From Calidithermus roseus (GTDB taxonomy: Bacteria; Deinococcota; Deinococci; Deinococcales; Thermaceae): a stretch of 48,538 nt of DNA. The notes under the pieces were generated by a model. That model was not told the DNA's origin, ran no database searches, and was given only the letters and a program-made list of their open reading frames with translations. A program made the position numbers and the translations under genes. Shown here one piece after another: positions 1-6,602 of this stretch. The stretch spans positions 1 through 48,538 of the forward strand of contig NZ_QWLA01000019.1 in the NCBI RefSeq assembly GCF_003574095.1, given 5' to 3'. The stretch's first letter is position 1. Every line of letters begins with the position of its first letter.

Positions 1-100
1 GCCAGCGGGTCTTCTCCTTGGCATCCTTGCAGCTACGGTAGCGCTGTTCGAGTTCCTCCAGGCTCAGGTGGGGGTGTAGGGGTATGGCTTTGCTCGGCAT
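1..100 (-). CDS. IS630-type transposase, N-terminal fragment (runs off left edge)
   Basis: Reading leftwards from an ATG at 98-100, an open frame of 33 codons begins MPSKAIPLHPHLSLEELEQR and leaves the window without a stop. The opening with a helix-rich HLSLEELEQRY segment and charged lysine/glutamate residues is what I recall for the N-terminal helix-turn-helix region of IS630-family transposases in Thermus and Meiothermus. No catalytic DDE residues can be seen because only the first tenth of the protein is present. The AT-rich stretch just upstream (about 101-125) is probably the element end plus its promoter. The family assignment rests on memory of similar N-termini; another HTH transposase family is possible. 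Confidence 0.6.
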   Translation of the reverse strand, partial: MPSKAIPLHPHLSLEELEQRYRSCKDAKEKTRW

Positions 101-139
101 GCATTATTATCTACATAGGTTTGGTATTACCCGCTGGGA

Positions 140-364
140 GTGGAGCCTTTCGAGCACGCCCTGCGAGTACTGGCCACGCCGACCCCGTTTGAGGGCGAGG
201 ATCGAAGCGCGGAGCTAAAGCGGTGGGCGGTGCGGATCCGGCTTCTGGTTCCCGAGCTGGAAAAGCTGGCTACACCGCCCAACCCCGACCCGTGGCGGCA
301 GGCACGGCAGCTCGACAAATTTATCGCCAGGTTCCAAAGCTCCGCGATGCCGCGTGAAGGCTAG
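140..364 (+). CDS. Small hypothetical protein, 74 aa
   Basis: GTG-started frame of 74 codons with a protein-like composition: a mixed N-terminal half (EPFEHALRVLATPTPFEGED) and a helical C-terminal half with RARQLDKFIARF-type amphipathic residues. No domain is recognised. A stop codon lies eight codons upstream in frame, so the start can move little; the only purine-rich stretch ahead of it is weak (GGGAG overlapping the start). The next small frame begins 8 bases after its stop, which suggests a two-gene unit. It is likely cytoplasmic, with no signal peptide or membrane segment. The opposite strand is also open but has an arginine/serine-rich, non-protein-like composition. Confidence 0.45.
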   Translation: MEPFEHALRVLATPTPFEGEDRSAELKRWAVRIRLLVPELEKLATPPNPDPWRQARQLDKFIARFQSSAMPREG

Positions 365-372
365 CTGGGGAG

Positions 373-522
373 ATGAAGGGGCATCACCCCTCCCAGCGGC
401 ACCACATGGTCGTCCACCACTACCTGCGCCGCGAGGCCAGGGGCGTCCAGCACCTGTTCGACCTCGAGACCTGCCTGAGCCTGCTGGACCTGCCGCGCGA
501 GGGCGACGGGCCGGCCGGTTAA
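373..522 (+). CDS. Small hypothetical protein, 49 aa
   Basis: ATG frame of 49 codons, beginning MKGHHPSQRHHMVVHHYLRR and ending in an acidic tail. It is histidine-rich at the N-terminus (seven His in the first 16 residues) and has a leucine-rich helix DLETCLSLLDLPRE near the end. A GGGGAG ribosome-binding sequence abuts the ATG; the second ATG at codon 12 is an alternative start. It follows the 74-aa gene by 8 bases. Its stop codon shares bases with the stop of the minus-strand gene ending at 519 and sits in the loop of an inverted repeat. The function is unknown. The His cluster could bind metal, but nothing else supports that. Confidence 0.4.
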   Translation: MKGHHPSQRHHMVVHHYLRREARGVQHLFDLETCLSLLDLPREGDGPAG

Positions 523-530
523 GCCGGCCC
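508..530. terminator. Bidirectional stem-loop between convergent small genes
   Basis: Perfect 8-bp inverted repeat GGGCCGGC / GCCGGCCC with a 7-nt loop that contains the stop codons of the two converging genes. There is no T-run on either side, so it would be a GC-only terminator of the kind often seen in Thermus relatives. Confidence 0.45.
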
Positions 531-742
531 GCCCAGCCCCTCGGCCCGCAGCACCACCTCCGGCAGCCCCTCGAGGCCCCGCAGCCCCCACCGCACGGCG
601 GGGCGCCAGCGCAGCTCGAGGACGGGCCGGTGGTCGGGGCCGGCCCAACGGCCGTGCCAGGAGCCCCAGCCCACGAGGGGCCCGGGCCGCCGGGGCGGCG
701 GAGGGCCTCGAGGCGGAGCAGGGGGCGGAATTCCGGCGGCAT
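519..742 (-). pseudogene. Hypothetical protein with probable frameshift
   Basis: Reading from the ATG at 740-742, which has a good GGAGG ribosome-binding site and a TATCCT -10-like hexamer, the frame gives MPPEFRPLLRLEALRRPGG. Coding character then jumps to another frame that continues PLVGWGSWHGRWAGPDHRPV and ends LPEVVLRAEGLGGPA before TAA at 519. The two parts read well separately and join near the GC-rich run at about 677-692 (alternating runs of G and C). Together they would make a protein of roughly 74 residues. Either the gene is broken, or the GC-run has a sequencing error, or the real gene is only the short GTG-started second half (about 51 residues). The family is not recognised. 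Confidence 0.4.
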
Positions 743-961
743 CCGCCTCCAGGATACCCGGCCTCTGCCACGGGCCGGCAACAGAAGGGCCCGGGCGCAG
801 GGCACCCAAGGGAATCTCTGGCTGCGTCCGGGCTTGTCCCGCTTCGGAACCCCGCCAGTCTAGCGCACGGGGGCGCCCGGGAGCCGCGCACCCGCCACAC
901 CGCTGCACCGGCCGCCCGGCCCGGCGCCGGGTTCGGCCGCTAGCTGTCCGCGGGGACGCGG

Positions 962-967
962 GCTAGG
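962..967 (+). promoter_or_regulatory. -10 hexamer for a leaderless gene
   Basis: TAGGAT lies 8 bases before the ATG at 976, the spacing expected for leaderless transcription in Deinococcus-Thermus. No convincing -35 is visible. Confidence 0.4.
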
Positions 968-975
968 ATGGGGCC

Positions 976-1188
976 ATGCCCTCCCCCAAGCGCCTGCGCG
1001 AGCTCTCCTACGAGGAGCTGATGGCCCTCATGTGCGAGGCGATCAAGACCCCCCAGGCCGCCGACGAGCTGCTGAAAGCCATGGAGGAGGAGCCTGGGGA
1101 CCTTTTTGACCGCTTCAGCCTCGAGCAGCAATTCGACCTGCGCCAGCTGTACGGCGACCTGATCCACCGCCGCGACCAGCAGTGCTGA
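976..1188 (+). CDS. Small hypothetical protein, 70 aa
   Basis: ATG frame of 70 codons. The product is almost entirely helical and acidic, with blocks such as LSYEELMALMCEAIKTPQAA and MEEEPGDLFDRFSLEQQF. It has no signal peptide, no membrane segment and no DNA-binding motif that I recognise. It is preceded by a -10-like hexamer at leaderless spacing and followed by a convergent HTH gene whose stop is 54 bases away. Small acidic helical proteins beside integrase modules can be toxin-antitoxin partners or recombination accessory proteins, but no sequence evidence points to either. It is probably real, because third-position GC and codon use match its neighbours. Confidence 0.55.
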   Translation: MPSPKRLRELSYEELMALMCEAIKTPQAADELLKAMEEEPGDLFDRFSLEQQFDLRQLYGDLIHRRDQQC

Positions 1189-1242
1189 CCCCGCCCGCTT
1201 CGGGATCCTAAGCCTCTGCGAAGAGCTTGAGCCCGCCCCGCC

Positions 1243-1512
1243 TCACAGCCCGAACCGCCTCAGCACCTCGCTTAGCCCGCGGGCCTGCGTCCGCACCTTC
1301 TCCTCTCGCTCCTGTAGCAGCGCCAGCAGGCTCTCGCGGGTGATGCGGGGGGTCTTGGGGGTGATGTACACCTTCTTCAGCTTCCCCTCCTCGATCCGGT
1401 TGTAGACCGTGCGCACCGACACCGAGAGCAGCTTCGCCGTCTCCTTGTAGCTGTAGGCCAGCCGATCCGTGCTATCCCCAATGGCCTGTTTACCGGTTTC
1501 GGGTCGATCCAT
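1243..1512 (-). CDS. Excisionase-like HTH DNA-binding protein
   Basis: From the ATG at 1510-1512 the product is 89 residues. Residues about 17-65 form a MerR/excisionase-type winged helix-turn-helix (HTH_17): AYSYKETAKLLSVSVRTVYN is the recognition unit, followed by a basic turn and ITRESLLALLQ, where such proteins have a wing and closing helix. These proteins bend DNA beside integrase genes and set recombination direction, or repress the module. A start 12 codons upstream (1548) is also open, but that extension would translate the repeat-rich promoter DNA, so I prefer the inner ATG. A TACTTAT -10-like block 3 nt upstream would make it leaderless. It is divergent from the tyrosine recombinase starting at 1820. 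Confidence 0.75.
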   Translation of the reverse strand: MDRPETGKQAIGDSTDRLAYSYKETAKLLSVSVRTVYNRIEEGKLKKVYITPKTPRITRESLLALLQEREEKVRTQARGLSEVLRRFGL

Positions 1513-1525
1513 GACATAAGTATTT

Positions 1526-1553
1526 ACTGAAATACTGCGATACTGCATTCAGT
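1526..1553. repeat. Inverted and tandem repeats upstream of the HTH gene
   Basis: ACTGAA (1526-1531) and TTCAGT (1548-1553) form an inverted repeat that encloses two tandem copies of ATACTGC (1532-1538 and 1540-1546, 8-bp period). This is a plausible operator for the adjacent HTH protein. Confidence 0.4.
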
Positions 1554-1617
1554 GATTCGGCGGTGCGCCGTCCTTTGCATTGTCCGGGTGTGCCTCCCAC
1601 CCCCTCCAAAGGCATGG

Positions 1618-1770
1618 TTTGTCGCAAACCCGCTTCTTTTGTCGCAATATTGAAACCCACCTACGCAACCCGACGGGCTCTGCGTAACGGCATTTCTTCC
1701 GTCCAGGGCAGCGCTTCCCCGTGGTCGAGGTGCCGTTACGATATTGCGCCAAACTGATATTTTACGTAAA
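1618..1770. repeat. Repeat-rich recombinase/HTH intergenic region
   Basis: Three layers of structure lie ahead of the recombinase. TTTGTCGCAA is repeated exactly 20 bp apart (1618-1627 and 1638-1647). CGTAACGG (1683-1690) is inverted as CCGTTACG (1733-1740). TTTACGTAAA at 1761-1770 is a perfect palindrome. Such arrays fit binding sites for an excisionase or recombinase, or an attachment site, next to an integrase gene. The 1513-1819 stretch otherwise holds no supported gene. Confidence 0.45.
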
Positions 1771-1819
1771 CTCACCCCAACCGCCGCCCGGCCGCTCGAG
1801 GCCGGGCCACTTAAGGAAG

Positions 1820-2749
1820 GTGACGACCTTGGAGGAGCTGCTCGCCCGGTTCAAGCGCTACCTGGAGCTGGAGGAAGGCCGCACCCCCCGCACGGTGCGG
1901 GAGTACTTGAGCGACGTGCGCCTTTTCGCGGCCTGGTTCGAAGGCCGCCACCGCCGCCCGCCGCACTGGGAGGAGGTCGGCAGCGCCCACCTGCGCTCCT
2001 TCCTGGCCGAGCGGTCCGCGTCGCCGGCCCGCACCACCCGCCTCCTGGCCGGCCTGGGCAAGTGGTTTAAGTACCTGGGCGAGGTCGAGGCCTTGCCCAT
2101 CCTCAAGGACCCCACCGAGGGGGTGAAGCGCCCCAAGCTCCCCAAGCGCCTGCCCACCTACCTCACCCCGCCCGAGGTGGGGCGGCTGCTCGAGGCCGCC
2201 TACAAGAACCGCTCCCCCCGGCAAGGCCTGCGCGACTGGGCCCTGCTGGCCTTCCTCTACGGCACCGGGCTGCGGCTGTCGGAGGCCTTGAGCCTGACCT
2301 ACAAGGACGTGACCTACCAGGACGGCATCCCCCACGCCGTGCGGGTGCTGGGCAAGGGCAACAAGGAGCGGGTGGTGGTGCTCTCCCCCACCGCCCAGCG
2401 GGCGCTGCACCAGTGGCTCAAGCACCGCAACCTCGAGGGCCACCCCACCAGCCCCCACCTCTGGAGCCACACCTCGGGGGCCCGCAAGGGGCAGCCCTTC
2501 CCGGCTCGCACGGTGCAGGCCATGCTCAAGCGGGTGGCCAAGAAGGCCGGCCTCAAGGAGTGGGCCAAGCTCACCCCCCACAAGCTGCGCCACTCTTACG
2601 CCTCGGCGCTGATGGAGGCCGGGCGGGGGATCGACGAGGTGAAGGAGCTCTTGGGTCACGCCTCCATCGCCACCACCCAGATCTACGTGCACGTGAGCCG
2701 GAAGAGGCTCGAGGAGGCTGCTAGGGCACTGCCGGACGTGTTGGGGTAG
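1820..2749 (+). CDS. Tyrosine recombinase (XerC/XerD-like integrase)
   Basis: Site-specific DNA recombinase of 309 residues from the GTG at 1820, which follows an AAGGAAGG sequence. The upstream in-frame extension reads unlike protein, so I do not use it. Residues about 1-105 form the SAM-like core-binding domain (VTTLEELLARFKRYLELEEG). Residues about 113-305 form the catalytic domain with R152 (GTGLRLSEAL), a lysine in the beta-turn GKGNKER (about 179-183), the HxxR box H254-R257 (TPHKLRHSY), H280 in LLGHAS and nucleophile Y289 in TQIYVHVS. All catalytic residues are present, so it should be active. Length is typical of Xer and plasmid-resolution recombinases. Beside an excisionase-like protein it could integrate a mobile island or resolve plasmid dimers. 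Confidence 0.9.
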   Translation: MTTLEELLARFKRYLELEEGRTPRTVREYLSDVRLFAAWFEGRHRRPPHWEEVGSAHLRSFLAERSASPARTTRLLAGLGKWFKYLGEVEALPILKDPTEGVKRPKLPKRLPTYLTPPEVGRLLEAAYKNRSPRQGLRDWALLAFLYGTGLRLSEALSLTYKDVTYQDGIPHAVRVLGKGNKERVVVLSPTAQRALHQWLKHRNLEGHPTSPHLWSHTSGARKGQPFPARTVQAMLKRVAKKAGLKEWAKLTPHKLRHSYASALMEAGRGIDEVKELLGHASIATTQIYVHVSRKRLEEAARALPDVLG

Positions 2750-2801
2750 CGCAGGGCCCGGCGGCCCCTCACCGGGGAGCGAAGGGGGGTCGGCTCGTTC
2801 T

Positions 2802-4331
2802 CTATGCCTTGATCTGATCACGCAGGGCGGTTAACGCCTCGGTGACCTCCCGGCTTTTCTGTTCAATAACCTCGAGCAGCTCCTCCACACTCCGCGTGTC
2901 GGTCTCCGGCCTGGCGTGGGGGTTCACGGCCTTGAGGTCGTAGTTCCTGGCCTCGAGCTCGGCCCGGCCCACCGTCCAGCTCCGCTCGGAGTCGGCGCGG
3001 GTGGGTAGCAGGCGGAAGAACTCCTCGAAGTGCTCGAGGGTCAGCGGGCTTTTCTTCCCCACCTTCACCCCCGACAGGTCGTAGTACCAGATGCGCTCGG
3101 TGGGCCGCCCCTTGGTGAAGAAGAAGATGTTGGTCTTCACGCCGGCCCCGGCATTGACGAAGGTGCCCGGGGGCAACGAGAGGATGCACCAGACGTCGGC
3201 CTCGTTCAAGAGCTTGCGCTTGGTCTGCACGAAGGCGGTCTCCTGCCGGAAGGACACGCCCTCGTCGAGCACGACGGCGCAGCGGCCCCCAGGTCTGAGG
3301 GAGTCGAGCACGTGCTGGAGGAAGAGCACCTGGGTCGCGCTGGTCTTATAGGCAAAGCGGGCCTGGGCTACCTTACCCTCTTTACCGCCGAAAGGGGGGT
3401 TGGTGAGGATCACGTCGAACTGCGCCGGGGCTCCCTCCCACAATCCCCCGTAGATCTCCTGGCCGGTAAGGGTGTTGCCGTGCCACAGGTTGGGCTTGTC
3501 GATGCCGTGGAGCACTAGGTTAGCCAGGGCGATCGGGTAGATCAGGTTTTCCTTCTCGCGCCCGTAAAGCCTCCGGGTTTTGAGGGCCTCGAGCTGCTCC
3601 GGCGTGGCGTCGTCCCCCAGCTTCTGCAGCACGTACTCGTAGGCCGTGGCCAGGAAGCCGCCGGTGCCGGCACAGGGGTCATAGATGGTGTCCGCGGGGC
3701 CCGGGTCAATGGCCTGCACCATGGCCTTGATCACCTGACGGGGGGTAAAGAACTGGCCCCCGTCGTTGCCCTTCTCCCCCATTTTCAAGAGGAGCCCTTC
3801 GTAGACCTGGGAGAGGGCGAAGAGGTGGGTGCTGTCCACCGTTTGCGAGTTGATAAGGTGAACCTTGTCCAGCACGTCCAGGAAGTTGCGCTCGGTGTCC
3901 ACCCGTACCCGATCGACGCCGGACATGATCTCGCTGATCACCTTCTGCCGGGCGGTGGCGTTGGGCTGGTCGCGCAAGCCTTTCAAGTAGGGCAGCAATT
4001 CGCCGTTGACGAAGCCGAAGAAAGCGCCCAAGGCCCCTTCCTCCAGCTCGCGGCGCTTCCAGCCGTCGGGGGCGGCCCAGTCCTGCCAGCGGTAGGGGGC
4101 CTCGAGGCTGGGGGTGAAGGCCGCCCCCACCGCCTGGCTCTGCTCGGCCTCCAGGGTCTCCAGGTCGTCCAGGACGCGCAGGAACAGGATCCAGGTCAGC
4201 TCGGGGACGTACTGCAAAGCCCCGGCGCAGTTGGAGCGGCGCAGGATGTCGCAGATGCTCCACACGTAGGCGCTGAGGCTGGATTGGGTGGTGAAGCGGG
4301 GTGTACCGTTTGAGCCGTTCTTGCTGGGCAT
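2802..4331 (-). CDS. hsdM: Type I restriction-modification system, DNA methyltransferase subunit M
   Basis: N6-adenine methyltransferase of 509 residues that modifies, together with HsdS, the sequence recognised by the system. The N-terminal helical HsdM domain spans about residues 15-165. The methyltransferase domain has motif I DPCAGTGGF at 218-226 (S-adenosylmethionine binding) and the catalytic motif IV NPPF at 311-314. The conserved GQFFTPRQV segment (about 192-200) is typical of HsdM. The ATG overlaps the TGA of hsdS by one base (TGATG), so translation is probably coupled. It is the last gene of the operon, an unusual position, because M commonly precedes S. All motifs are intact. Confidence 0.95.
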   Translation of the reverse strand: MPSKNGSNGTPRFTTQSSLSAYVWSICDILRRSNCAGALQYVPELTWILFLRVLDDLETLEAEQSQAVGAAFTPSLEAPYRWQDWAAPDGWKRRELEEGALGAFFGFVNGELLPYLKGLRDQPNATARQKVISEIMSGVDRVRVDTERNFLDVLDKVHLINSQTVDSTHLFALSQVYEGLLLKMGEKGNDGGQFFTPRQVIKAMVQAIDPGPADTIYDPCAGTGGFLATAYEYVLQKLGDDATPEQLEALKTRRLYGREKENLIYPIALANLVLHGIDKPNLWHGNTLTGQEIYGGLWEGAPAQFDVILTNPPFGGKEGKVAQARFAYKTSATQVLFLQHVLDSLRPGGRCAVVLDEGVSFRQETAFVQTKRKLLNEADVWCILSLPPGTFVNAGAGVKTNIFFFTKGRPTERIWYYDLSGVKVGKKSPLTLEHFEEFFRLLPTRADSERSWTVGRAELEARNYDLKAVNPHARPETDTRSVEELLEVIEQKSREVTEALTALRDQIKA

Positions 4332-5587
4332 CAGAGTTCTCCTGAGAACGCGCGGCGTAGGATGGCGGCGGGTAGGGCGCGGATGGCCTCGAGCTGGGCC
4401 TCGAGGTGACGGACAAGCTGCTTTGTAGCCTCCGTTTTACTGTTCAGCTCAGCTACAGTGCGACGCTGTGTTTCAAGGTCGGGAAGAGGTATGTGCTCGG
4501 CTTGAAGCTGCCCCCGCGTGATCTTCTTCATCGAGCCGCTGGCCCCCCCTGCTCGCTCCTTCCAATACCCAGACAGGTAGAGCGAAGAAAGATAGGCACC
4601 CAGGTACGCTGGGTCAGCACCGGTTGCTTTTATTCGTATCGTAAGGTCTGAAGCGACCAGATTTGGGTAACCCCCTGGGTATACCGCAACCCTACCTACG
4701 AGCTCGGGCGTGTTGCTCCTGGCAATTAGGATTTCACCAGGAGATACCGTTGCTTCTCGAGCATCATTTGCCCACATGCGGGCGGTTTTGATCCCCTCTG
4801 GCCTGAAGCCCAATTCGGATAGGCACGCCGTTGTTATAGCTAGAACCTCAGTGTCCCCGTCGCTTGCAATGGACTTTGCTGGCAGGAATGTACTTATGTC
4901 AGCCAAGGGAACTCGATCCCAGTCAGCAACCCTTGGCCCTCTGAAAGAAGCAACTATGTACGCACCAGCAAGCTTCCGGGCTGCCTCGAGCCCATCTTCA
5001 GCCGCCTTGCGGGCCTTTTCCACCGCCCCCATCTGCTCGGTGAGGATGGCGGCGATGCGGCGTTGGGTCTCGAGGGGAGGTAGGGGAAGCTCGAGGGTAA
5101 GAAGTTTATTGCGTTGAACAGCGGCCTGGCCTATCCACCGGACACAGATCCTTTCAAATGTTTTAGTTTGCCATTGACTCACCAGCCAAAATGTTAGATA
5201 GGCCGGATCAAGCAGGTGCTTAAGGGTTCTGAGGCGCGTGAAGTGGTTACTGAAGGTAACTTCTTCTTCATGCCCCTGGAAAAGCGCGGATTTTCCTACC
5301 AATTCAACGCTATTTGTATTGTTAAACAGTACGTCCCCCGGTTGTAGTAGGAGCTTTCCAAGACCCTTTGAGGGTCTAGGGACACGTGTAATTTCAATCC
5401 AATTAAGGGTTCCCAAGGTTGTTACGTTGTTCATCCGTACTTGGATGACGCCAGCGGGACTTCTCTCCCCGCTGGCAAAGCCGGGTTGAGCACTCTCTAC
5501 AAGTTCGCCCAACCTCACCCACCGCCACCCCTCAGGCAGCTTAGGGCGGGTTTCGGGTTTTGGGACTTCAATCGTCGGGCTGCTCAT
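4331..5587 (-). CDS. hsdS: Type I restriction-modification system, specificity subunit S
   Basis: Specificity subunit of 418 residues with the usual two half-sites. TRD1 covers about residues 15-170 (PEGWRWVRLGELV at its start). The first conserved coiled-coil spacer begins at PLPPLETQRRIAAIL (about 171) and TRD2 lies between about 215 and 355. A second conserved region, PLPDLETQRRTVAELNSK, leads into the C-terminal helix (ALPAAILRRAFSGEL). Each TRD reads one half of a bipartite DNA target, which cannot be predicted here. Both TRDs are visibly more AT-rich than the conserved regions and the flanking genes, the usual sign of TRD exchange. The gene overlaps the preceding nuclease gene by 20 bases and hsdM by one. 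Confidence 0.92.
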   Translation of the reverse strand: MSSPTIEVPKPETRPKLPEGWRWVRLGELVESAQPGFASGERSPAGVIQVRMNNVTTLGTLNWIEITRVPRPSKGLGKLLLQPGDVLFNNTNSVELVGKSALFQGHEEEVTFSNHFTRLRTLKHLLDPAYLTFWLVSQWQTKTFERICVRWIGQAAVQRNKLLTLELPLPPLETQRRIAAILTEQMGAVEKARKAAEDGLEAARKLAGAYIVASFRGPRVADWDRVPLADISTFLPAKSIASDGDTEVLAITTACLSELGFRPEGIKTARMWANDAREATVSPGEILIARSNTPELVGRVAVYPGGYPNLVASDLTIRIKATGADPAYLGAYLSSLYLSGYWKERAGGASGSMKKITRGQLQAEHIPLPDLETQRRTVAELNSKTEATKQLVRHLEAQLEAIRALPAAILRRAFSGEL

Positions 5588-6602
5588 CGTCGCTCCTTAG
5601 CTCGGCCTCGAGCTGCTCCACGCTCGGTAGGGCGGCCTCGAGCTCCTTGGGCAGAGCCTCGGCCAGTTGGAAGCTGCTCACGCCCAGGGGCTTGCTCAGG
5701 TCACGCAGCGCGTATTCCACGGTGAGCTTGCGCTTGCTCTTGCACAGGATCAGGCCCAAGGTGGGGCCGTCGGTGGGGTGGCGTAGCAGGTCATCCACCG
5801 CCGAGAGGTAGAAGTTCATCTTGCCCGCGTATTCGGGCTTGAACTCGGTCATCTTGAGGTCGATTACCACGTAGCAGCGCAGCTTGAGGTGATAAAACAG
5901 CAGGTCGAGGTAGTAGTCCTGGCCGTCTACTTCTAGGTGGTACTGGCTGCCCACGAAGGCGAAGCCCACCCCCAGCTCGAGCATGAACCGCTGTAGGTGC
6001 TCCAGCAGGGCGCGCTCGAGGTCGCGCTCTACGGCCTCATCGTGCAGCGATAGGAAGTCGAAGTTGTAGGGGTCTTTGAGCACCTGCTGGGCGAGCTCAG
6101 ACTGGGGGGCGGGCAAGGTGCGGGCAAAATTGGTCAGCGCGGCCCCCTGCCGCCGGTACAGCCCCGTCTCGATCTGGGCTTCCAGGATGGCCCTGGACCA
6201 GCCGTGCTGGATGCAGGCTCGGATGTACCACTCACGTTCGGCGGGGTCTTTGAGCCGGTCCAGGATGAGGCAGTTGTGAAACCAGGGGATTTGTGCAGCA
6301 GCCTGCTGCACAAAAGCCTCCTCCGGATAGGCCTGGGCAAAAGCCCGCATGTACTTGAGGTTCCTGGGCGAGAAGCCCTTCATCTGGGGGAAGGCTTGGC
6401 GCAAATCCTGGGCCAGACGGTCAATCACCTTGGCTCCCCAACCCTCCTGCTCCTGCCGATTGAGGATCTCCCGCCCGATCTGCCAGTATAGGAGCACCAG
6501 CTCGCGATTAACCGAGAGCGCCGCCCGGACTTGAGCCTGCCGGATGCGCTCCTTGAGGCTCTGCAAGAAGGCGGGGTAGTCCTGGGGTAAGAGCTCGCTC
6601 AC
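5568..6602 (-). CDS. YhcG/DUF1016-family PDDEXK nuclease domain protein
   Basis: Protein of 344 residues. The N-terminal DUF1016 domain (about 10-170) includes LYWQIGREILNRQEQEGWGA and the SPRNLKYMRAFAQAYP block. The C-terminal PDDEXK-type nuclease fold (about 185-325) has DYYLDLLFYH (D233 as the likely catalytic acid) and CYVVIDLK, which supplies D248 and K250 as a DxK version of the ExK motif, then FKPEYAGKMNFYL. Proteins of this family often sit inside restriction loci, but their biochemical role is not settled. The GTG start overlaps the hsdR stop by four bases (GTGA) and its 3' end overlaps hsdS by 20 bases, so it is built into the operon and is not a later bystander. Confidence 0.9.
   Translation of the reverse strand: MSELLPQDYPAFLQSLKERIRQAQVRAALSVNRELVLLYWQIGREILNRQEQEGWGAKVIDRLAQDLRQAFPQMKGFSPRNLKYMRAFAQAYPEEAFVQQAAAQIPWFHNCLILDRLKDPAEREWYIRACIQHGWSRAILEAQIETGLYRRQGAALTNFARTLPAPQSELAQQVLKDPYNFDFLSLHDEAVERDLERALLEHLQRFMLELGVGFAFVGSQYHLEVDGQDYYLDLLFYHLKLRCYVVIDLKMTEFKPEYAGKMNFYLSAVDDLLRHPTDGPTLGLILCKSKRKLTVEYALRDLSKPLGVSSFQLAEALPKELEAALPSVEQLEAELRSDDEQPDD

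Noticed and set aside
361-900. Long GC-rich open frames on both strands
   Set aside because: Composition dominated by Pro, Arg, Gly and Ala, as expected from reading high-GC DNA in the wrong frame; only short parts look like protein.
1618-1647. TTTGTCGCAA repeats as a CRISPR array or replication iterons
   Set aside because: Only two copies, too short and too close for CRISPR, and 45 kb from repA.
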